DNA from: Pseudomonas bohemica
GTDB taxonomy: Bacteria; Pseudomonadota; Gammaproteobacteria; Pseudomonadales; Pseudomonadaceae
Assembly: GCF_002934685.1 (NCBI RefSeq)
Contig: NZ_NKHL01000118.1
Location: 242,438 to 306,437, forward strand
Length of the DNA stretch: 64,000 nucleotides
Direction of reading: 5' to 3'
The notes under the pieces were generated by a model that had not been told where the DNA came from, did not search any database, and was given only the letters and a program-made list of their open reading frames with translations. Shown here one piece after another: positions 1 through 8,615 of this stretch (position 1 is the first letter of the stretch; each line of letters opens with the position of its first letter). The translations under genes were made by a program, and so were the position numbers.

Positions 1-53
1 GACACCGCCCTTTCACGGCGGTAACAGGGGTTCGAGTCCCCTAGGGGACGCCA
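1..53 (+). tRNA. tRNA-Glu(TTC), 3' part
   Basis: This is the 3' part of a tRNA-Glu cut by the window edge. The anticodon stem-loop with TTC, the T arm and the 3' CCA are all present. The sequence is identical to the complete copy at 247-322. It forms the first half of a duplicated Glu-Gly tRNA unit. Confidence 0.93.
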
Positions 54-55
54 AT

Positions 56-131
<76 letters not shown>

Positions 132-246
132 ATTTTAAGCAGCTTTGCTCAAGGGCTTTGACCTGAAGTGAGGTTGAGTGAAACCAGAAAGCATCTTCGG
201 ATGTGCTTCTGGAACTGAAACACAACACCATGGTGTTTCAGGCAGT

Positions 247-322
247 GTCCCCTTCGTCTAGTGGCCTAGGACACCGCCCTTTCACGGCGGTAACAGGGGT
301 TCGAGTCCCCTAGGGGACGCCA
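247..322 (+). tRNA. tRNA-Glu(TTC)
   Basis: A complete 76-nt tRNA with anticodon TTC, acceptor stem GTCCCCT pairing with AGGGGAC, and encoded CCA. It is the second copy of the Glu-Gly unit. The spacer 132-246 separating the units can fold into two short hairpins, one with a TTCG loop. Confidence 0.97.
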
Positions 323-326
323 TATT

Positions 327-402
<76 letters not shown>

Positions 403-411
403 AATTCTCAA

Positions 412-440
412 AAACGCCGCTCATCAGAGCGGCGTTTTTG
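412..440. terminator. Rho-independent terminator of the tRNA operon
   Basis: A GC-rich stem (AACGCCGCTC pairing with GAGCGGCGTT) with a 4-nt loop is flanked by an A run on the left and a T run on the right. It ends the tRNA transcript. Being symmetric, it may also stop the helicase gene converging from the other strand. Confidence 0.88.
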
Positions 441-532
441 TATGCGCGCGTTTTTCATTTTCCCATGCTCCGATCATGTCGTAATCCAGTAAGGGCCCCG
501 CTCAAGCGTCAGGCCCTCCTATTTACGTACCT

Positions 533-3500
533 CTAGCCTTTCAGCAACTCCAACAACGCATCGGCGTCCAGTTTTGCGCTGATTTCTCCACCGTCCAGCA
601 GGCTGTCGGCCAAGTCTCGTTTGCGGCCATGCAAGCCCACGATCTGCTCTTCGATGCTGTTTTCGGTCACTAGTCGGTAGATGGTCACAGGCCGTTGCTG
701 GCCCATGCGATGGGCGCGGTCGCTGGCTTGATCTTCAACGGCTGGGTTCCACCAGGGGTCAAGGTGGATTACGTAGTCCGCAGCCGTAAGGTTGAGCCCG
801 CTGCCACCGGCCTTGAGGCTGATCAGAAAGATGTCACCCACCCCGGCCTGAAACGCATTGACCCGATTCTGCCGCTCCTTGGCGGGAGTGGCACCATCGA
901 GGTACTGATAGGCGATGCCCTGCTGATCGAGCCAGGCGCGGACGATGCTCAAGTGATCGACGAATTGACTGAAGACCAGCGCCTTGTGCCGGTTTTCCAG
1001 CAGTTCGCTGACGATCTCGGTGAAGGCCTGCAATTTGCTGCTCTGGAGCGTTGAGCCGGGCAACACGAGCGACGGGTGGCAGCAGAAGCGACGCAGTCGG
1101 GTAATTTCCGCCAACACCTGCATGGATTTGCCCTGCTGTGGATCGAGGCGCGAGAGGTTGTCCACCGCTTGCCGACGCAGGGCTTCGTACTGGTGGGCCT
1201 CCTCGTCCGACAAAGGCACTTTGTAGGTGATCTCGGTGCGTGCCGGCAGTTCTGCGAGCACCTGGCTTTTCAGGCGACGCAGGATGAACGGCTGAATCAA
1301 TGCCTTGAGCGCTCGGCGCGCCGCCACGTCGCCTTGCTCGATGGACGTCGCGAAGCGGGCGGCGAAGCTTTCCTGGCTGCCGAGCAGGCCCGGGTTGATG
1401 AACCGGAACAGGTTCCACAATTCACCCAGATGGTTTTCCAGCGGAGTACCGGTGGCGACCATGCGAAAGTCAGCCTGCAATGCCATGACCGTCTGAGAGC
1501 GTTTGGTCTGGGCATTCTTGATGGCTTGCGCTTCGTCCAGCACGATGCTGGCCCAGTGCTGCTCGCTGAAGGCCGCGGTATCGAGTTGCAGTAGGCCATA
1601 GCTGACGATGACCAGGTCGCCGGGGCCGAGGTCACTCAAGCTGCGCTGCTGTTGATAGACCCGCAAGTTCAGACCAGGCGCAAAGCGTACGCTTTCGGCC
1701 TGCCAATTGAGCGTGACCGAGGTGGGTGCTACCACCAATTGCGGCCCGAGGCTTGCGCGTTGCAGCAGCAAAGCCAGGGTCTGCACGGTCTTGCCCAGCC
1801 CCATGTCGTCGGCCAGGCAGGCGCCGACGCCCCACTGGGCGAGGCGCGCCAGCCAGACGAAGCCATCGCGTTGATAGTCGCGCAGTTCGGCTTGCAGCGT
1901 GGGGGGCACCTGCGGTTGGTAGTGACGCAGGGATTGCAGTTTGTCGAGATGCGTCTGCCAACTCGCGTCGGCATCGAATTGCCCGACTTCCTGAGCCAGG
2001 CTCGCCAGCAGCGGTGAGGTGAGGGGGCTCAGGCGCAGTCCCTGGTCGTTGATCCGGTCCGTCAGGTGAGCCAGTTCATCGAGGCGCTTGCGCAGGCTGT
2101 CGTCCAGGGCCAGCCAATCGCGCTCGTTGAGCCTCAGAAAGCGTCCGGGACTGGCCTTGAGCAGCTCCATCAATTCTTTGAGCTGCAACACCTTGCCGTC
2201 GTCGAGGGTGATATTGCCTTGCAGCACGAACCAGTCGCCCTGCTGACGAAGCCCCAGTTTGAGCTGGGTCAGGCCGGGGCGGGCCTTGATCCGCATGCGT
2301 TCGCCTTCCGGCCAGATGCAGTGCAGTTGCTCGCCATCCAGTGCATGCAGTTCACTGAGTAATTGCAGGGCATGCTGGGGCTGATCCAGCTGCCATTCCT
2401 GCCCGTCGCTGTCGGCGTAGGCGAGACCCGGGCAACTGTGCAGCACCTGTTGCAGGGCGTGGCGTTCGGCGGCCAGATCCCGGCAGACCTGCAGGGCCTT
2501 GCCATCACGCTCGCCCAGCAGATTTTCAGCGCCCTGACCTGGGCGGAACCAGCTGCCGTCAGCCAATGGACGCACCAGCAATTGCAGACGCACCCCTTCA
2601 GCCAGGGGCAGCAAGTGCGCATACAGGCGGGTGTCGGCGGGTTCTCGGTCCAGATGCCCGGTAAGTTCGGGGATGTCCGAATGGATCGGCAGAAGTGGGG
2701 CGATGGCGCTTACGGCCTCGATCAATTGCGCCTTCGCCGAGGTCGGCACGCTCAAGCCATCGCCGACGATTTCAGCGATTCTGCGCAGCTCTCGACTGAT
2801 CGGGTAGACCAGCAAACGGGTGGGGGTCTCTTTGTGCACATAGCTTTCATCGGCATTGATGATGCCCGCGGGCTCCAGATGCACGCGAATCTGTTCGGCA
2901 CGGGCTTGAAGGTGCAGGGCGGCCTGACCCGCCTGCAGATCGATACGCACGTCCGGCGCATCCTCCCAGTAGAGCGCGGGATGCCCCACCAGCCGAGGCA
3001 AGGCGTGGACAGCAGGCAGCTCGTACTCGGGGCGGCTGTAGTGATAGCTGACCTGAATGGCGCTGATCGCTTGCCGGTCCTGCTCGCAGAGAAAATCCAT
3101 CACATCGCCGTCTTCGACCAGACGCTTGAGCGCCACCGCTCGGCCCTTGCTCCACTGTCCCTTGGCATTGCGCTTTTGTTCCCGCGCCTCGACTTTGCTC
3201 CAATATTCAGTGAGGTCAATGGTCCAGGCCAGCCGCGTATTTTTCTCGTCAGCAGCAGAGGTGGTTGGCACCTTGCCCGGCCTGAGCTGGCTCAGCGCAT
3301 TGAGGGCGTGCTCCCAGGCTTCCTGACGTTGAAGGAGTGCGACCAGCGGCTGCAGCCCAGCGCTCTGATGCACCTGGGCATACTGCCGTGGCTGACCGAA
3401 TTGCATGGCGAGCAAGGCGTCGAACTCTGCCGCCAGCCAGAGGTATTCATCCCGAGCCAGTTCATCACGGTAATCCTCCAGAGTGGTGCGCCATTTATCC

Positions 3501-4621
3501 TGACGCACTTGAGGCGCATCCAGCCAGTACAGGGCCAGGGCAAGCAACAACCCGTCCAGGCCATTCAAGGTGTCGGGTAGAAAGGCCGACGAGAGGGATG
3601 ACGTCTCGCCCTGCAACTGCTCCAGCAAATGGTTCAACACCTTGTACGCGTAGCCGTAGCGCTCCTTGTCTCCCAGCGTGATGGCCTGCTTGAGGGCCGC
3701 GCGATGCTGAGGGTGGTTCTCGGCGATCAGCGCCAGGCAGTAGAGCGCGTTAAGCACTGGCGGCAGATCGATCCTGCGCTTCTTGGTGAGTCTGCGCATC
3801 TCGGCGAGCGAGGCACGCAGCACCAGCAGCGTCTCGTTCACCTGGCCGCGCAGCAACAGATGGATGGTGTGTTGCAGTAAGCTCAGTTCCTCCACCTCGA
3901 TGTGCTCAAGGGTCACCCAGTCGCCGCGCCACAGAGCTTGAAGCGCAATCTCCACGCCCAGGATCCGGTCTGGCCGAGCCTCCATCTCGCGCAGCGCCAG
4001 CGGGTAACTCTGACCTGCAGGGCCGAGCACGGTGTTTAGCAAGTTGAGGTTATCCTCCACCAGCAACCTGCGCATCGCGTCATCGAGTCTGGCGAAAAGC
4101 TCGAGACCTTCGGGGTCGGTCTGCAGCGAACGCATGGGGTGCACAGTCGGGGATTGCGCGTGGGAGAAAATCCAGTCCGACAGACGCAGAGAGTGCGCTA
4201 CTCGCCCCAGGTCGCCGCTGAGGATGTTCAGCCACAAGTCCTGCGCGACTCGTGAGCGAGAGGGGGTCTGCCACTCACTGAGCGGCGGCAGGCCGGTCTT
4301 GATCTCGTGCAGCCAATGTTCGCGATCCGCTGAGGTCAGCAGACTGAGCAATACGCGATTGCGACGCTGGGGCGCGACACTGAGATAGCGTCCTTCCGGA
4401 CGCTCCTCCAGCGCGATCCAGCCCTCTTGATGCAGCGACTCCAGAAGCGCGGACAACGTATCGGCGTCCAGCAGCCTGCCAGTGCCGTCGGCAACCCCGA
4501 CCGTGCGCAGCAGTTTGAGCAGCGACGTCTTGCCCTTGCCTGGGAATGATGTCACCAACCCGTACAGGACCGCCATGCAGTGGTCGGGCAAGTGGTCGGG
4601 AGCAGTTGACAGGGTGGGCAT
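533..4621 (-). CDS. SNF2-family DEAD/DEAH-box helicase
   Basis: A very large SWI2/SNF2-type ATPase, probably a nucleic-acid translocase acting on DNA- or RNA polymerase-bound complexes. The C-terminal third holds the motor. Walker A 'DDMGLGKT' lies near residue 940, motif II 'LDEAQAIKN' near 1030 and motif III 'ATGTPLENHLGELWNLF' after it. The second RecA domain contains 'GGSGLNLTAADYVIHLD' and motif VI 'SDRAHRMGQQRP' near 1300. The first 900 residues are less conserved and probably bind substrate. An ATG at 4687 in the same frame would add 22 residues. I prefer 4621 because GAGGT sits just upstream of it. The gene stands alone and converges with the tRNA operon. The cellular role is not known from sequence. 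Confidence 0.9.
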   Translation of the reverse strand: MPTLSTAPDHLPDHCMAVLYGLVTSFPGKGKTSLLKLLRTVGVADGTGRLLDADTLSALLESLHQEGWIALEERPEGRYLSVAPQRRNRVLLSLLTSADREHWLHEIKTGLPPLSEWQTPSRSRVAQDLWLNILSGDLGRVAHSLRLSDWIFSHAQSPTVHPMRSLQTDPEGLELFARLDDAMRRLLVEDNLNLLNTVLGPAGQSYPLALREMEARPDRILGVEIALQALWRGDWVTLEHIEVEELSLLQHTIHLLLRGQVNETLLVLRASLAEMRRLTKKRRIDLPPVLNALYCLALIAENHPQHRAALKQAITLGDKERYGYAYKVLNHLLEQLQGETSSLSSAFLPDTLNGLDGLLLALALYWLDAPQVRQDKWRTTLEDYRDELARDEYLWLAAEFDALLAMQFGQPRQYAQVHQSAGLQPLVALLQRQEAWEHALNALSQLRPGKVPTTSAADEKNTRLAWTIDLTEYWSKVEAREQKRNAKGQWSKGRAVALKRLVEDGDVMDFLCEQDRQAISAIQVSYHYSRPEYELPAVHALPRLVGHPALYWEDAPDVRIDLQAGQAALHLQARAEQIRVHLEPAGIINADESYVHKETPTRLLVYPISRELRRIAEIVGDGLSVPTSAKAQLIEAVSAIAPLLPIHSDIPELTGHLDREPADTRLYAHLLPLAEGVRLQLLVRPLADGSWFRPGQGAENLLGERDGKALQVCRDLAAERHALQQVLHSCPGLAYADSDGQEWQLDQPQHALQLLSELHALDGEQLHCIWPEGERMRIKARPGLTQLKLGLRQQGDWFVLQGNITLDDGKVLQLKELMELLKASPGRFLRLNERDWLALDDSLRKRLDELAHLTDRINDQGLRLSPLTSPLLASLAQEVGQFDADASWQTHLDKLQSLRHYQPQVPPTLQAELRDYQRDGFVWLARLAQWGVGACLADDMGLGKTVQTLALLLQRASLGPQLVVAPTSVTLNWQAESVRFAPGLNLRVYQQQRSLSDLGPGDLVIVSYGLLQLDTAAFSEQHWASIVLDEAQAIKNAQTKRSQTVMALQADFRMVATGTPLENHLGELWNLFRFINPGLLGSQESFAARFATSIEQGDVAARRALKALIQPFILRRLKSQVLAELPARTEITYKVPLSDEEAHQYEALRRQAVDNLSRLDPQQGKSMQVLAEITRLRRFCCHPSLVLPGSTLQSSKLQAFTEIVSELLENRHKALVFSQFVDHLSIVRAWLDQQGIAYQYLDGATPAKERQNRVNAFQAGVGDIFLISLKAGGSGLNLTAADYVIHLDPWWNPAVEDQASDRAHRMGQQRPVTIYRLVTENSIEEQIVGLHGRKRDLADSLLDGGEISAKLDADALLELLKG

Positions 4622-4739
4622 TCTGTACCTCGTGGCGCGTTCAGCCGACTGGGGCGCGGAAGTCTCATCCCGCAGCGAAACGCGCATTTTTCACCAGAGC
4701 AGCCCGCCTGTCGACCTCCGATGTGTCACACCTGCAGCT

Positions 4740-5912
4740 TCATCCCCGCAACACAGCCTTGCCCACTCCCTGCAGTACCACATCGTTTTGTGGCGTATGC
4801 ACCCGCCCGCAAACCACGTTGCGGTAGTGCCGTTGCAGCGGGTTGCTGCGCGAAAGGCCGGGATTGCCCGCGGCTTCGATGGCCAGCTCTACGGCGCGAA
4901 TGGCGTTGGAGGTCACCAGGTACTTGATCTGCGGCGCATGACTGGCGGGTGTCAGGCCGTGGGTGGCGGATTCGATCAGCGTGCGATTGGCGAACAACAG
5001 CGTGTCGATGTGGCCAACCACTTCCTGAAAGCGCGGCAGGGTCGATAGCGCTGCACCGAGATTCGACGGTTGCCGCGTTTGAAGAAATGCCACTAGCCAG
5101 TCCCGCGCCGATTGAGCGATGCCGTCGTACACCGATGACAGCAGCACCGACATCCACAGCAGGCCCGAGGCGTCCAGTTCCGGTTGCGAGCTACTCGCCG
5201 GGCTGACGTTAACCGCGTGGTCCAGCGGCACCAGCACGTCCTCGAATACCACTTCGTGGCTGCAGGTTGCACGCATTCCGAGGTGGTCCCAATCCTCGAC
5301 GATGCGAACGCCGGGGCTGTCCTTGCGCACCAGCCACACGCCGACCTGGGGATCGGGGTCGTCGCTGCGGGCCCAGACATTGAACCAGGTCAGGCCATGG
5401 CTGCCAGTCGAGTAGATCTTCCGGCCACTGATCCGCCACCCCTCGGCCGTGCGCCGGGCGAGGGTGGCCGGCAAGCCGCCGCGGGACGGCGAACCAAGGT
5501 CTGGTTCGACACGCAAGGCGTTGAGCAAAGCGCCATGCTTGACCGCATCCTGCGCCACCTGCCGACGCAAGTGCTCCGGCCAGTTCGGAGTCAGGTGCAG
5601 GCGGGCGTGCTGCAGGTATTGCATGACCAGAATCAACGCGGTGGACGGCTCGCCTCGTGCCACGGCGCTGATGACCTGCTGCGCCTGCTTGAGGCTCGCA
5701 CCGCCCCCGCCCAGCGTATCCGGGACCGTCAGGGCGAGCAGGTTGTGCTCATGCAGCAAGCGAAAATTGTCGTGGGGGAATTCGCCGCTATCGTCGTAGC
5801 GCTGCGCGGTGGCGCTCAACCGCTCGGTGATGCCTTGAAGGCGCGCGAGAAAAGCCGTTTCGCTTTCGACATCGAGCACCTCAGCGGTCTGGCGATTCAA
5901 TCCCCCGTTCAT
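4740..5912 (-). CDS. Acyl-CoA dehydrogenase-fold flavin monooxygenase (DszC/SfnB-like)
   Basis: A protein of about 390 aa with the acyl-CoA dehydrogenase fold. It has an N-terminal helical domain, a middle beta domain ('GRKIYSTGSHGLTWF', 'GMRATCSHEVVFEDV') and a C-terminal helical domain ending 'RHYRNVVCGRVHTPQND'. The ending 'RNV...H.P' resembles DszC-type FMNH2-dependent monooxygenases, which use this fold to oxidise sulfur or C-S compounds, rather than true fatty-acid dehydrogenases. The start at 5912 overlaps the stop of the upstream LLM monooxygenase as ATGA, so the two are translationally coupled. Context (LLM monooxygenase, SsuA-like binding protein) supports organosulfur use under sulfate limitation. 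The exact substrate is unknown. Confidence 0.82.
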   Translation of the reverse strand: MNGGLNRQTAEVLDVESETAFLARLQGITERLSATAQRYDDSGEFPHDNFRLLHEHNLLALTVPDTLGGGGASLKQAQQVISAVARGEPSTALILVMQYLQHARLHLTPNWPEHLRRQVAQDAVKHGALLNALRVEPDLGSPSRGGLPATLARRTAEGWRISGRKIYSTGSHGLTWFNVWARSDDPDPQVGVWLVRKDSPGVRIVEDWDHLGMRATCSHEVVFEDVLVPLDHAVNVSPASSSQPELDASGLLWMSVLLSSVYDGIAQSARDWLVAFLQTRQPSNLGAALSTLPRFQEVVGHIDTLLFANRTLIESATHGLTPASHAPQIKYLVTSNAIRAVELAIEAAGNPGLSRSNPLQRHYRNVVCGRVHTPQNDVVLQGVGKAVLRG

Positions 5913-7276
5913 GCCCAAACCTGCACGTTGAGTGGCTGCGCGGCCTCTGCCTGGGCTTCTCGCGCTGCCGTATGGCGATTGACCGGAAACTCGAGCCCAA
6001 AGTGCTCGCGCAGGGTCGAGCCGCTGTACTCGCTGCGCTGCAGGCCACGCCGTTGCAGCACCGGAATCACCAGTTCGGTGAAATATTTCAGGCCATCGGG
6101 AAGCAGCGAGTTGATGATGAAACCGTCGCTGGCGCCGTTTTCGAACCAGTGCTGAATCTGATCGGCGACCTGCTCCGGCGTGCCGACGAACTCCCGACGT
6201 GGACGCGAGAAATCCAGCGCCACCTGACGCAGCGTCAGCTTGTTTTCCCTGGCCTGTTGCTTGATGCGATCCGAGCCGCCTTTCTGGCTGTTGGAGCCCA
6301 GATCGCCCAGGTCGGGGAACGGTTCGTCCAGCGGGTATTGGCTGAAGTCATGGTCATTGAACGGGCGACCCAGCGCAACAATGGCATCCTCGATGCTCAC
6401 CAGCGCCACAGCCTGCTGATAACGGTGCTCCACTTCCTCGGCATTGCGGCCGACGATCGGCCGAATGCCCGGCAGGATCGACAGCTTGTCCGGGTCGCGG
6501 CCGAAACCCTTGGCCCGACGTTTCAAATCGGCGTAATAGGCTTTGGACGCTTCGAACGATTCGGCGTGGACGAAGATCGCGTCGGAATACTCAGCGGCGA
6601 AGTTGCGCCCGTCCTCCGAGGTGCCAGCCTGGAACAACACGGGCTGGCCTTGTTTGGAACGGGCGATGTTCAGCGGGCCTTTGACCTGGAAGAACTCGCC
6701 CTTGTGATTCAGCGAATGCAGCTTGTCGCGGTCGAAGAATTCGCCGGTCTGCTTGTTGCGGATGAAAGCGTCGTCTTCCCAGGAATCCCACAGCCCTTTG
6801 ACCGTCGACACGTGCTCCTTGGCGATGCGATAGCGCACGGCGTGGGGTGGGTGTTCGCTTTTGCTGAAGTTTTCCGCTGTGCCGCTGAGCCAGGACGTAA
6901 CGATGTTCCAGCCCGCGCGACCGCCGCTGATGTGATCCAGTGAAGAGAACTGGCGGGCGACTTGAAAGGGTTCGGTGTAGCTGACGGTGACGGTCGCCAC
7001 CAGGCCGATCTTCGAGGTTGTGGCCGCCAGGGCCGAGAGAATCGTCAGCGGTTCGAAACGGTTGAGGTAGTGCGGGCTGGATTTCTCGTGGATGTGCAAA
7101 CTGTCGGCGATGAACACGAAATCGAATTTCGCGCCTTCGGCCAATTGAGCCTGGCCCTTGTACCAGTCGAAATGGGTGCTGGCGTCGGCCAGCGCATCCG
7201 GGTGCCGCCATTCGCCCCAGCCGTGGCCGACACCGTGAACCATTGCACCGAATTTGAGTTGACGAGGTGTGCTCAT
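5909..7276 (-). CDS. LLM-class FMN-dependent monooxygenase, NtaA/SnaA/DszA family
   Basis: A 455-aa luciferase-like (TIM-barrel) monooxygenase using reduced FMN supplied by a separate reductase. Family hallmarks visible are 'GAWRH'-like 'GEWRHPDA' near the N terminus, 'FVFIADSL', 'SGGRAGWNIVTS' and the C-terminal 'DGFIINSLLPDGLKYF'. Relatives include nitrilotriacetate monooxygenase, pristinamycin SnaA, dimethylsulfide monooxygenase and the sulfone monooxygenase DszA. AGGAGA precedes the start. It is the middle gene of the operon SsuA-like binding protein, this gene, DszC-like protein. The neighbouring gene types point to oxidation of an organosulfur compound; the substrate cannot be read from sequence. 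Confidence 0.88.
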   Translation of the reverse strand: MSTPRQLKFGAMVHGVGHGWGEWRHPDALADASTHFDWYKGQAQLAEGAKFDFVFIADSLHIHEKSSPHYLNRFEPLTILSALAATTSKIGLVATVTVSYTEPFQVARQFSSLDHISGGRAGWNIVTSWLSGTAENFSKSEHPPHAVRYRIAKEHVSTVKGLWDSWEDDAFIRNKQTGEFFDRDKLHSLNHKGEFFQVKGPLNIARSKQGQPVLFQAGTSEDGRNFAAEYSDAIFVHAESFEASKAYYADLKRRAKGFGRDPDKLSILPGIRPIVGRNAEEVEHRYQQAVALVSIEDAIVALGRPFNDHDFSQYPLDEPFPDLGDLGSNSQKGGSDRIKQQARENKLTLRQVALDFSRPRREFVGTPEQVADQIQHWFENGASDGFIINSLLPDGLKYFTELVIPVLQRRGLQRSEYSGSTLREHFGLEFPVNRHTAAREAQAEAAQPLNVQVWA

Positions 7277-7300
7277 GAGTAGGTCTCCTAAGTCGATCGC

Positions 7301-8311
7301 TTAACGCGCGGCTTGCGAATTGTTCTGCTCTGCCGCTTGTTCGGCAGCCAGCCGAATGGCGTTGAATTGCGGATCGAAGCCGTTGGATACGTCGACATGC
7401 TTGTTGAGGATGCCTTCGCGTTCGTAGATGTCGGCGGTGTTCTGCAGGCCCTTCACCACGCTGTCATCGATGCTGACCCGCTCCATCTTGGTGTCGCGAT
7501 TGACGGCCAGGTGTACGTCCAGTGGCAGGCCGGTGACTTTGGTCTGCGCAGCGGCGTACTCCCTGGGATGGGCATTGACCCAGCGATACGCGCGATCCAG
7601 GCGTACGACGAAGTCATCGAGTTGCACGCGTTTCTCGGCAATCGCCTTGCTGGTGGCGGCGAGGTAGGAGTGGTTGGTCAACAGGTCCGGGCCATTGGGC
7701 AGGATGCGCGCGCCGCTCTGAGTAGCGACGGTGGTATAGGGTGCCCAGGTCGCCCAGGCGTCGGCATCGCCGTTGTCGAGGATCAGTCGCGATTCGCTGG
7801 GCAGCAGGTAGACGAACTTCACGTCACTGGTTTTTAAGCCGGCCTCGTTGAGCGCGCGGATTGCCAGGTAATGGCCGATCGAGCCGCGCCCGGTAACGAT
7901 GCGCTTACCCTTGAGATCGGCCACGGATTTGATCGGCGAGTCGTTACGCACGATCAAGGCGGTGGTGTAGCGGCCGTTGACGTGGGTGATGCTGATCACT
8001 TTCAGCGACGCGCCTGCGCCTAATGCAAATACGTACGGCGCATCGCCCAGCGCGCCGACATCCACTGCGCCTGCGTTCAGCGCTTCACCCAGCGGAGAAG
8101 CGGAAGGGAATTCGGAAAATTTGATCTCGTAGGGCACGTTTTTCAGTTCGCCGGAGACCTCCAGCAATACTTTCAGCGCCGATTTCTGGTTGGCGACCAG
8201 AAGCGGTTGCAATGCTTCGGCGGCCTGGCTGTATTGGCCGAACGACAACGCCAGCAGTGCGCCCAGCAGAAGGTTTTTAGCGCGAAACATTTTGGAAGTT
8301 GGGGCGGACAT
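7301..8311 (-). CDS. SsuA-like sulfonate ABC transporter binding protein
   Basis: A 336-aa periplasmic binding protein of the nitrate/sulfonate/taurine (SsuA) family. It has an N-terminal signal peptide ('LLLGALLALSFGQYSQA', cleavage probably before AEAL). Family motifs include 'LGEALNAGAVDVGALGDAP' and 'DLKGKRIVTGRGSIGHYLA'. It is the first gene of a three-gene operon with the DszA- and DszC-like monooxygenases. No permease or ATPase gene is adjacent, so it must work with a transporter encoded elsewhere. The 5' leader contains an 8-bp inverted repeat (8320-8327/8354-8361). Confidence 0.9.
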   Translation of the reverse strand: MSAPTSKMFRAKNLLLGALLALSFGQYSQAAEALQPLLVANQKSALKVLLEVSGELKNVPYEIKFSEFPSASPLGEALNAGAVDVGALGDAPYVFALGAGASLKVISITHVNGRYTTALIVRNDSPIKSVADLKGKRIVTGRGSIGHYLAIRALNEAGLKTSDVKFVYLLPSESRLILDNGDADAWATWAPYTTVATQSGARILPNGPDLLTNHSYLAATSKAIAEKRVQLDDFVVRLDRAYRWVNAHPREYAAAQTKVTGLPLDVHLAVNRDTKMERVSIDDSVVKGLQNTADIYEREGILNKHVDVSNGFDPQFNAIRLAAEQAAEQNNSQAAR

Positions 8312-8512
8312 GAAGCGTGTCTCCAGGCTTGGACAATGGGTTCTAAGCCTCCACCTGGAGAAGGGGGTCGGCCAAGGGTTATGACCTTATGCCTATAAGA
8401 AAAGTATGAGAAGTATCTTTTGGTTATATGCTAATTATGTAATTGGGTAATTTTGCGCTGATTTAATATCAAATATTTGCATTAACAACTCGGCGAAGTA
8501 TTCGCCGAACGT
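8312..8512 (-). promoter_or_regulatory. Leader and AT-rich promoter region of the SsuA-like operon
   Basis: About 200 bp of non-coding DNA upstream of the binding-protein gene. Near the start codon lies an inverted repeat, TCTCCAGG (8320-8327) with CCTGGAGA (8354-8361), which would form a leader hairpin. Further upstream the DNA is AT-rich and carries GCTAATTAT (8430-8438). Its complement ATAATTAGC recurs in the other control regions of this cluster. The regulator is probably of LysR/CysB type, but this is inference. Confidence 0.45.
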
Positions 8513-8602
8513 TGTAGGCGCGCGCTTGCCCGCGATCAGGGTATGTCAGGCACATCGAGGGTGGCTGACATGACGCAATCGCGGGCAAACGCGCTCTTAC
8601 GA
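8513..8602. repeat. REP pair (REPIN)
   Basis: Two inverted REP-like palindromes, GCGCTTGCCCGCGAT and ATCGCGGGCAAACGCGC, flank a short spacer that contains its own TGTCAG/CTGACA inverted repeat. This is the usual Pseudomonas REPIN arrangement. It lies between the rhodanese gene's 3' end and the binding-protein promoter. Confidence 0.75.
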
Positions 8603-8615
8603 TTTCGGGCTGCGC

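Noticed and set aside
2363..3580. 405-aa ORF opposite the helicase gene
   Set aside because: Antisense shadow of a GC-rich gene; the minus strand carries all the helicase motifs in this stretch.
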